NCBI GenBank assembly: GCA_947571135.1
Contig: CANOWY010000014.1
Location: forward strand, 1 to 34,645
Direction: 5' to 3'
Source of the DNA: an uncultured Mycoplasmatota bacterium
GTDB taxonomy: Bacteria; Bacillota_I; Bacilli_A; RF39; UBA660
Length of the DNA stretch: 34,645 bases
The notes beneath the pieces are model-generated. The model saw only the letters and a program-made list of their open reading frames with translations, made no database searches and was not told where the DNA came from. Below, in pieces: positions 28,868 to 34,645 of the stretch (position 1 is its first letter; each line of letters opens with the position of its first letter). A program made the translations under genes and the position numbers.

Positions 28868-30057
28868 TGTTTTTTCATAATTTTAAATATACCTTAAAAA
28901 TACTTTTTAAAAGTAAAATGCTTATCTTTTGGACCTATGCTTTTCCTTTAATTTTAGGGACATTTTTCTATATGGCATTTTCTAATATTGAAAACAGTGA
29001 GAAATTAGAAGTTATTCCAATTGCTCTTGTAGAGACAGAAGAAGAAAATATCACCTATAAGGAAGTATTCAATGCGTTAAGCAAAGAAGGCGAAAATCAA
29101 TTGTTTACTACCCAATATGTAGAAGAAAAGGAAGCGAAAAATAAACTTTCTAAAAAAGAAATTTCTGGATATGTTGTGTTAGAAGAAACTCCTAAAATTG
29201 TTGTAAACCAAAGTGGAATTAATGAAACGATTTTAAAACTAGTGGTAGAAGAAGTAGAGGAAATGACTACCATTTTAAAAAATGTTGCCACCATAGAAAT
29301 ATCTAAAAAAATCACTACGGAAGAAGGAAGATATGGTGAGGAACAATTTGAAACTTGGTATACCGAAATCTATAAAAAAGTAATGGAAATTCAAAATGAG
29401 CAGGAAGTAAATATAAAAGATACTTCTAATGCAAATTTAAGTTACACTATGATTGAGTTTTACACTTTAATTGCTATGACTTGTTTGTATGGAGGAATTT
29501 TAGGAATGGTTGCTATAAATCAAAATATGCCGAATATGAGTAATAAAGGGAAACGTATTTCTATAAGTCCTTTATCGAAAGGAAAACTTATCTTGAGTAG
29601 TGTTTTTGCTAGTTACATTGTGCAGTTAATTGGTCTTTCTTTATTATTTCTGTACACCGTTTTTGTTTTGCATGTAGAGTATGGAACAAATTTGTCACTT
29701 ATTATTTTACTTGCACTTGTAGGTAGTTTATCAGGTTTGTCTTTGGGAATTTTTGTTGCTACCATTTTTAAAGTAAATGAAAATACCAAAACAGGCATTA
29801 TGATTTCTGTAACCATGTTTGGATGTTTCTTATCTGGAATGATGGGAATTACCATGAAATACATTGTCGATAAAAACATACCCCTACTTAATAAACTAAA
29901 TCCTGCTAGTATGATAACAGATGGATTTTATTCTTTATATTATTATAGTACACACGAGAGATTTTACTTTAATATTATAAGTCTTCTTGTATTTTCTGCT
30001 ATTTTAATTTTCTTTGCAATACTTTCTTTAAGGAGGCAAAAATATGACAGTATTTAA
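28867..30057 (+). CDS. ABC-2 family permease, first subunit
   Basis: This 396-residue membrane protein has the YhgE/DrrB-like ABC-2 layout: one N-terminal helix (LIFWTYAFPLILGTFFYMAF), a large extracytoplasmic domain of about 160 residues (ALVETEEENITYKEVFNAL... to IKDTSNANLSYT), then five helices from about 195 on, including LSGLSLGIFVATIF and MFGCFLSGMMGITMKYIV. The motif LLNKLNPASMITDGFYSLYYYS is typical of ABC-2 permeases. It overlaps the ATPase gene by one base and the second permease by 14. The exported substrate is unknown; drugs or peptides are likely. Confidence 0.9.
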   Translation: MFFHNFKYTLKILFKSKMLIFWTYAFPLILGTFFYMAFSNIENSEKLEVIPIALVETEEENITYKEVFNALSKEGENQLFTTQYVEEKEAKNKLSKKEISGYVVLEETPKIVVNQSGINETILKLVVEEVEEMTTILKNVATIEISKKITTEEGRYGEEQFETWYTEIYKKVMEIQNEQEVNIKDTSNANLSYTMIEFYTLIAMTCLYGGILGMVAINQNMPNMSNKGKRISISPLSKGKLILSSVFASYIVQLIGLSLLFLYTVFVLHVEYGTNLSLIILLALVGSLSGLSLGIFVATIFKVNENTKTGIMISVTMFGCFLSGMMGITMKYIVDKNIPLLNKLNPASMITDGFYSLYYYSTHERFYFNIISLLVFSAILIFFAILSLRRQKYDSI

Positions 30058-31192
30058 AGCATTTTTAAAGGTTTTAAATAAAAACAAAGCCATTGTTATA
30101 ATGTATACCGTTATTTTAATCTTCTTTGCTGGTTTCAATATGAAAACAAATGACAATAATACTACATTTACGGCAAGTAAACCAGATATTTTAATTGTTT
30201 GTGAAGATGAAATAACAGGTATTACAAAAAATTTAATAGAGTATATAAGTAAAAATAGCAACATAAAAGAAATAGAGAATGATGAAGAAAAAAGAAATGA
30301 CGCTCTTTTTTATCGCGATGTAAATTATATCGTTTATATTCCAAATGATTTTAGAAAACAATTTTTAAACCATCAAAATCCAGAAATAAAAATAAAAAGT
30401 ACAAAAGATTACCAAGCAAGTCTAGCCAATATGATGTTAGAACGTTTCCTAAATGTAGCAAATACTTACTTAGCATTTGATTTAGCAGAAGAAGAAATGC
30501 TAAACGCCATAAATGAAACACTAGAACAGGAAGTAAATGTAGAGGTAACTTCTAAATTAGATACAGATAGTTTAACAAAAGTCTCTTCTTATTATAACTT
30601 TACCAATTATTGTATTTTAGCGGGGGCTATTTACATTATTTGTTTAATTCTTTCTAGTTTTAAAAAGGAAAGTGTCTTAAAAAGAACAACGATTAGTAGC
30701 ATGGAGTATCAAAAGTACAATCGGATTTTACTCCTATCGAATAGTTTATTTGCTTTTGCTATGTGGTTCTTTTACGTTCTATTAAGTTATATTTTATTTA
30801 AAGAATCTATGTGGACATTACATGGAGCATTTTATATACTAAATTCTTTTGTCTTTTCTTTCTTTGCTTTAACTCTTGCTTTTTTCTTAGGAAATATTAT
30901 ATCAGATAAAAATGCTTTGAATGGAATTATCAATGTAATAGCATTGGGATCTAGTTTCTTGTGCGGTGCTTTTGTGCCACTAGAGTGGCTTCCTAAAACA
31001 GTATTAAATATCGCTCATATTTTGCCATCTTATTATTTTATTAAATCAAATGAAGTCTTAAAGACAGTGGAAGTATTTGATTTTGCTTCCTTAAAACCAA
31101 TCTATCTAAATATGATGATACTTCTCTTATTTGCTCTTGCTTTTATAATTGCTTCCATGATTATTACCAATAAGAAGAGGAAACTTGCATAA
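30044..31192 (+). CDS. ABC-2 family permease, second subunit
   Basis: The second permease (382 residues) has the same architecture as the first: N-terminal helix (IVIMYTVILIFFAGFNM), extracytoplasmic domain (ILIVCEDEITGITKNLIEYI, then NYIVYIPNDFRKQFL), and five C-terminal helices with LGSSFLCGAFVPLEWLPKTVLNIAHILPSYYFIKSNE, a standard ABC-2 end. It starts 14 bases before the first permease's stop behind AGGAGG. The pair would form a heterodimer with the DrrA-like ATPase. A weak hairpin (TTTAC/GTAAA) with A/T-rich tail just after the stop may terminate the operon. Confidence 0.9.
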   Translation: MTVFKAFLKVLNKNKAIVIMYTVILIFFAGFNMKTNDNNTTFTASKPDILIVCEDEITGITKNLIEYISKNSNIKEIENDEEKRNDALFYRDVNYIVYIPNDFRKQFLNHQNPEIKIKSTKDYQASLANMMLERFLNVANTYLAFDLAEEEMLNAINETLEQEVNVEVTSKLDTDSLTKVSSYYNFTNYCILAGAIYIICLILSSFKKESVLKRTTISSMEYQKYNRILLLSNSLFAFAMWFFYVLLSYILFKESMWTLHGAFYILNSFVFSFFALTLAFFLGNIISDKNALNGIINVIALGSSFLCGAFVPLEWLPKTVLNIAHILPSYYFIKSNEVLKTVEVFDFASLKPIYLNMMILLLFALAFIIASMIITNKKRKLA

Positions 31193-31303
31193 ATACTTTA
31201 CATGTGAGTAAAAAAATTTTAAAATAAAAAAATGAAAAAGAGGAATAGTATGAACGAAAAGATATAACATAATTATTTTTATTTAAATTTTAGAAGAGAA
31301 TAT

Positions 31304-31819
31304 TTGAATATATTGAAAGAAGTGCAAAGGAATAAAATCCAAGATAATGAGTATGAAAATGAATGGTATGAATCCTTTATTATGTATGTTCCTACGAAAG
31401 AAGAACAAATTTCTATTTTTGATAAAGGTTTATTTGAAACTTGTATCAACTATATTTCTTTATCAAAATCAAATATTATAGTACTTCCTAATAATTCTAT
31501 TGAACTTTTGGACTTAATTCTTGAAAATATACAATGTAATCCTTACCAAAAAAGTTTTTTAATGTCTTTACAGTATATTTTTCAAGATTATTTTGCTGCT
31601 TTGAAAAGGGGAGCCCCAATTCTTTTTTCGAGCGAAGAAGACATAAATCCTTCTTTTCAAGTTACTTTGGATTCGAACTATCAAATAACACAATTTGAAG
31701 CAATAAATATGAATTTAGTAGAACAAAATAAAATAATTCTGCGTATTTTAACTCTAGAAAAGAATAACCAAATTGGACCTGTTCCAAACGTAGAGTATAT
31801 TTATCGCAAAGATATTTAG
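31304..31819 (+). CDS. Unknown protein, probably 5'-damaged by an early stop codon
   Basis: I do not recognise this 171-residue protein. It is cytosolic, with mixed secondary structure (ESFIMYVPTKEEQISIFDKG, LPNNSIELLDLILENIQ, SLQYIFQDYFAALKRG, then FQVTLDSNYQITQFEAINM). The only start codon for the open frame is a TTG at 31304 with a weak AGAAGAGA site. Upstream in the same frame an ATG at 31250 has a good AGAGGAAT ribosome binding site, but it reads only five codons (MNEKI) before TAA at 31265-31267; the frame then stays open into the gene. The original start was therefore probably 31250, with one nonsense mutation at codon 6. The gene stands alone after the exporter operon. Confidence 0.6.
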   Translation: MNILKEVQRNKIQDNEYENEWYESFIMYVPTKEEQISIFDKGLFETCINYISLSKSNIIVLPNNSIELLDLILENIQCNPYQKSFLMSLQYIFQDYFAALKRGAPILFSSEEDINPSFQVTLDSNYQITQFEAINMNLVEQNKIILRILTLEKNNQIGPVPNVEYIYRKDI

Positions 31820-31973
31820 AAAACAAATTTTTTATTTGAAATTTTTTCCAGTGAATCAAAAAAACTTAATATTTAAAGATTTATGTTGTATAGTATATAT
31901 AGATAGTTATGTTAGTAAAAGAAAAATATTTTAATAAAATCAATGCAAACAAAAAAAGAAAGTAGGGTTAAAA

Positions 31974-32625
31974 ATGAATACAATAAAATCAATCGATTTA
32001 TGGACAGAACAGCATATTAACCATTATGAGTGTTTTAATGGAGCATTTGTGGATGGATTTGAAGAAGAAAAAATCCCTTTCGACGAATACAAAATTGTAA
32101 AGAATTGTAATTGTCTTATAGAGTATAACGATAAAAATATAAATATTAGCAATAAACACCATGCGATTGTATTTTATAAAGAAAAAAATCCTGTAAGACT
32201 TATGGTAGTGAATAAAGATACAGAAATCAATCATTGTATAGAAGTTGCACTAAACCAATATAGTGGGGGGGGCACTAAAAGATTTGTACCAAAGTTTAAA
32301 TATTCAATCTTCAGTTATTGATTTAAAAGAAACCCCAATTTTTAATCACGCTGACTTTAAAAATGAAATGGACGTTGGTTCTTGTGACCGTTGGAATCTT
32401 TTATATAGTATGTTAAAAGGAAGTTATACAGAAAGTGATACAAAGTATGGAAATTATGCAAGTGATAAGTATGAATTTAATCCAAATTTAGATATAAAGT
32501 ATGAACTTATAACAGACAATGAGAAATTTATAATTGAACACCATTGTGCTTTTATGAATGAAATCAAAACAAGAATTATTCCTATTCAAGATAATTCTAG
32601 TTTAACAGGTATCACAGAAAAATAA
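31974..32625 (+). pseudogene. Unknown protein split by a frameshift at a run of eight G (possible phase-variable gene)
   Basis: The first frame (31974-32321) reads MNTIKSIDLWTEQHINHYECF through IEVALNQYSGGG and then leaves its natural path, ending at 32321. The second frame begins at the G run and continues ALKDLYQSLNIQSSVIDLKE through ITEK at 32625. Removing one G from the eight at 32265-32272 joins them in frame as NQYSGG-ALKDLYQ, giving one protein of about 217 residues. No signal peptide or membrane helix is seen, and the family is not recognised. The ribosome binding site GTAGGG precedes the ATG. Either the gene is off-phase, broken, or miscalled in sequencing. Confidence 0.7.
32265..32272 (+). 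repeat. Homopolymer of eight G inside a coding region
   Basis: Eight consecutive G in a strongly AT-rich genome, exactly at the point where the coding frame changes. G/C tracts of this length are typical slipped-strand sites. Confidence 0.9.
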
Positions 32626-32636
32626 GAAGGTTGAAA

Positions 32637-33110
32637 ATGAAAAAATTTTTATTACTGAGTTTTATCTTACTTTTTCTGACTGGTTGTAGTAAAAAGGAAA
32701 ATGTATTAACAGGAAAAGATTTAATAAGACAAAATTGGATAGACCAAAAAGTAAAAGAAAATCATTTAAGTTTATATTACGAATTAGAAGATGGTACAAA
32801 ACTATATTCTTCTTTAAAACAAATAAAATATATAAATGATGAGGGAAAAGAAAAAGAACTGAAGAAAGAATTAAAATCCAAAAGGATTACTATGGAAGAT
32901 TTTGTGAAAAAAATGGAGGTTTATCGTGCTTCCAATGATGGAGGTTCGGTATACTTTGAAACAACAGAAAACCTTTCTAAAACAAAATTTTATCTTGCTT
33001 GGTGCAATAGTTTAGAAGGAAATGGTGGAATTAAAGATATTTTTATTGTAGAAGATAAAGAAAAAGTTTTAAAGTTCTGTGTTATTGAAAATGATGAGTA
33101 TTATGAGTGA
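32637..33110 (+). CDS. Lipoprotein of unknown function
   Basis: The start ATG (32637) lies six bases from AAGAAGG; a TTG two codons upstream is also possible. The signal peptide KFLLLSFILLFLTGC ends in a lipobox with Cys17, so the mature protein is lipid-anchored outside the membrane. The rest (about 140 residues) contains LSLYYELEDGTKLYSSLKQIKYIN, a charged helix, and GGSVYFETTENLSKTKFYLAWCNSLEGNGGIKDIFI, probably a compact beta-rich domain. It is not a family I can name. It starts 11 bases after the poly-G split gene and may share its transcript; a terminator follows immediately. Confidence 0.82.
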   Translation: MKKFLLLSFILLFLTGCSKKENVLTGKDLIRQNWIDQKVKENHLSLYYELEDGTKLYSSLKQIKYINDEGKEKELKKELKSKRITMEDFVKKMEVYRASNDGGSVYFETTENLSKTKFYLAWCNSLEGNGGIKDIFIVEDKEKVLKFCVIENDEYYE

Positions 33111-33112
33111 AT

Positions 33113-33139
33113 GTCATACAAAAATGTATGGCTTTTTTT
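33113..33139 (+). terminator. Rho-independent terminator after the lipoprotein gene
   Basis: GTCATACA (33113-33120) pairs with TGTATGGC (33125-33132), including a G-U pair, across AAAA, then seven T follow. Confidence 0.85.
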
Positions 33140-33227
33140 AATTGTAAAAATTGCTGATTTTAAAAAACTTTCATTAAAAAAAGGAAATCACAAATTTACG
33201 GGTAATATTATTATTGGGAGGAATTAA

Positions 33228-34088
33228 ATGAAACAAGATAAATTAGCAACCATTACAAATCTATTTGAGGGAAAAGAAGTTAGAAGTATTTGGGATAGTG
33301 AAAGAGAAGAATACTATTTTAGTGTAGTAGATGTTATTGGAATATTAACAAATAATACTTATCAAAAATCAAGAAATTATTGGAAATGGTTAAAAAATAA
33401 ATTAATTTTAGAAGGAAGTGAGTTGGTTAGTAATACTAACCAACTGAAAATGAAATCTAATAAAGATGGAAAGTTTTATAATACAGATACTTTAAATACG
33501 AAAGGCATATTAAGATTAATTGAGTCTGTACCTAGTCCAAAAGCAGAGCCATTTAAAATGTGGCTTGCAAAAGTAGGAAGTGAACGAATAGATGAAATCT
33601 TTGATCCAGAAGTTGCAATCACTCGTGCTGTAGAGTACTATCATAAATGTGGTTATGATGATAATTGGATTGAAGCCAGATTAAAAGGAATTTTAAATCG
33701 CCATAAACTAACTGATGTTTGGAAAGAGCAAGGTATTAAAGAACCTTACGAATATGCCATATTAACAAATGAAATTTATAGCGCTTGGGCAGGCATGACG
33801 GCAAGTGAATACAAAAAATTTAAAGGACTAAGAAAAGAGTCATTACGTGATAATATGACGGATTTGGAAATTCTACTTACAGATATTGGAGAAGTTACTA
33901 CAAGATGTCTTGCCAAAGAAAAACATTCGATTGGTTTTATGGAAAACAAAAGTATTGCTAAGACAGGTGGAGAAATTGCAAACGACACAAAATTAAATAT
34001 TGAAAGTAAATTAGGAAAAAATATTGTAACTAACCATAATAAATTAAATTATAAATATATAGAGGATAAAACAGGTATAAAAAAATAA
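33228..34088 (+). CDS. BRO-N domain protein (phage antirepressor-like)
   Basis: The 286-residue protein starts with a BRO-N type domain: FEGKEVRSIWDSEREEYYFSVVDVIGIL, RNYWKWLKNKL, FYNTDTLNTKGILRLIESVPSPKAEPFKMWLAKVGSERIDEIFDPE. The C-terminal half (ARLKGILNRHKLTDVWKEQGI, EYAILTNEIYSAWAGMTASEYKKFKGL, LTDIGEVTTRCLAKEK, IAKTGGEIANDTKLNIESKLGKNI) matches chromosomal homologues often labelled BRO family or antirepressor; it shares the TEIT.-GEIA-like end of damage-inducible D-type proteins. It likely binds DNA; target unknown. It has a strong GGGAGG ribosome binding site and stands alone between terminators or remnants. Confidence 0.85.
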   Translation: MKQDKLATITNLFEGKEVRSIWDSEREEYYFSVVDVIGILTNNTYQKSRNYWKWLKNKLILEGSELVSNTNQLKMKSNKDGKFYNTDTLNTKGILRLIESVPSPKAEPFKMWLAKVGSERIDEIFDPEVAITRAVEYYHKCGYDDNWIEARLKGILNRHKLTDVWKEQGIKEPYEYAILTNEIYSAWAGMTASEYKKFKGLRKESLRDNMTDLEILLTDIGEVTTRCLAKEKHSIGFMENKSIAKTGGEIANDTKLNIESKLGKNIVTNHNKLNYKYIEDKTGIKK

Positions 34089-34161
34089 AATTCTACTTAG
34101 AAGAGGTTTTCTTTATTTTTAAAAAAACTTATACTATTTTTAGAAAAGGAGAAAATTTTTT

Positions 34162-34433
34162 ATGGAACAAGAAAAAATAGGAAGACTTATTAGCCATCTT
34201 CGAAGAGAAAAAAAGTTAACACAAAAAGAACTTGCTACTTATTTAGGAGTAAGTGATAAATCTGTTTCCAAATGGGAAAGGGGACTATGACCTTACAAAT
34301 GACACAAAATAAAAAAATACAAGATTTGCTTTATTTTAAAGGGAAAATTGAAGAAACAAACATAATTGTAAAACGCGAAGAAAAAGCAAAAACTGATTAT
34401 AATTTAAGTATTATGGTATCAATAAACATATAA
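34162..34433 (+). pseudogene. Truncated XRE-family regulator remnant
   Basis: ATG 34162, behind AAAAGGAG and 26 bases after TATACT (34130-34135), opens a clean HTH: IGRLISHLRREKKLTQKELATYLGVSDKSVSKWERGL, then TGA at 34288-34290. In relatives the same sequence continues with PDISLL... and a helical region ending in EKIEETN. Here a second frame (34287-34433) shows LLYFKGKIEETNIIVKREEKAKTDYNLSIM, which resembles that later region. About 25-30 residues are missing between the two parts, so an internal deletion with frameshift is likely. The 42-residue HTH fragment may still be made. Confidence 0.65.
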
Positions 34434-34523
34434 AATAAGAAAAATGTCCTCTAATTGATACATATACTTAATAAAATACAAATAAAGTAAAAACTTATAA
34501 AAAATCGGTTATGAAATTAACAA

Positions 34524-34549
34524 AGGTATGTGAAAAATCATATCTTTTT
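34524..34549 (+). terminator. Terminator between the XRE remnant and the last gene
   Basis: AGGTATG (34524-34530) pairs with CATATCT (34539-34545), with one G-U, across TGAAAAAT, and is followed by TTTTT. Confidence 0.65.
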
Positions 34550-34578
34550 ATTTTGTGTAAAGAAAGTGAGGTAGATAT

Positions 34579-34645
34579 ATGAATTTAAACTATGGAATAT
34601 TTAGAAGTCAACCAATAAATACAATAAATGATTTAGCACAAATCG
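34579..34645 (+). CDS. Start of a probable MobV/Pre-type relaxase, truncated by the window edge
   Basis: Only 22 residues are visible: MNLNYGIFRSQPINTINDLAQI. N-termini of this form, followed by G-HN-RE-K, occur in plasmid recombination/mobilisation (MobV) proteins of Bacillota, where the region holds the relaxase start. The diagnostic HN-RE motif lies just beyond the window, so the call is tentative. GTGAGGT serves as ribosome binding site. If correct, a mobilisable element begins here. Confidence 0.4.
   Translation, partial: MNLNYGIFRSQPINTINDLAQI

Noticed and set aside
31974-32321. Two independent genes at 31974-32321 and 32263-32625
   Set aside because: They join in frame when one G is removed from the G8 tract, and the second has no ribosome binding site of its own.
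1-34645. Mycoplasma-like genetic code (TGA = Trp)
   Set aside because: TGA ends many genes here, including coupled ATGA overlaps, and Trp positions in conserved motifs use TGG.
1-34645. CRISPR array, tRNA or rRNA genes
   Set aside because: No regularly spaced repeats of 25-40 bases, no cloverleaf with a TTCGAAT-type arm in a plausible setting, and no rRNA-like GC-rich blocks were seen.

Overview
The window is strongly AT-rich and uses the standard bacterial code: TGA acts as a stop throughout, including in ATGA overlaps, and Trp is TGG. The gene content points to a spore-forming relative of the Bacilli. It holds the adjacent pair sirA-yneF (neighbours in Bacillus subtilis), a gerA-type germinant receptor operon behind what looks like a sigma-G promoter, and a BceRS/BceAB (YxdJKLM)-type peptide antibiotic module ending in yxeA. 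This fits an uncultured low-GC gut Bacillota lineage near the Bacilli/Mollicutes boundary. That placement is inference.

Layout. 1-1.3 kb: the C-terminal part of a surface-type protein with a formylglycine-generating-enzyme-like (C-type lectin) end, translationally coupled to a tiny HTH protein. 1.3-8 kb: core genes sirA, yneF, a membrane-anchored acidic protein of unknown role, the divergent gerKA-gerKC-gerKB operon and rlmD. 8-10.9 kb: an accessory island with a frameshifted methyltransferase, an intact RhuM-family gene, a possible ADP-ribosyltransferase-fold protein and the wrecked end of a dinD gene. 10.9-17.5 kb: a two-component system, ABC transporter, VanZ/RDD membrane protein, YxeA and DUF5301 cassette. 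The inverted repeat CTTACA-N4-TGTAAG lies upstream of both the regulator and the transporter, which suggests an auto-regulated detoxification circuit. 17.5-21.4 kb: small accessory genes (GNAT, DUF1653, rhodanese lipoprotein, DUF3795, YdcF/SanA-like) with a tandem duplication carrying two broken ORF6N genes.

21.6-24 kb: a ZIP metal transporter facing a DUF5131 gene paired with a cytoplasmic HExxH protein. 24-25 kb: a hairpin cluster and a phage-type WDGH-domain gene, framed by 26-bp direct repeats. 25-27 kb: a 668-aa protein with one membrane segment, an in-phase array of 30-residue repeats and a SleB-like hydrolase end. 27.1-31.2 kb: a TetR regulator with an ABC-2 exporter of one ATPase and two permeases. 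31.2-34.6 kb: accessory genes, including one split at a run of eight G, a lipoprotein, a BRO-N protein, an XRE remnant and the start of a probable MobV-type relaxase.

Two themes run through the window. First, several genes are freshly broken by a single stop, a homopolymer frameshift or a short deletion. Most are phage- or defence-related, so the accessory DNA appears to be decaying. Second, many promoters have the -10 element only 15-25 bases before the start codon, which predicts very short 5' leaders. No rRNA, tRNA or CRISPR array was seen. The best candidates for new biology are the 30-residue-repeat hydrolase, the poly-G split gene, and the FGE-like surface protein if it proves to be a diversified receptor.
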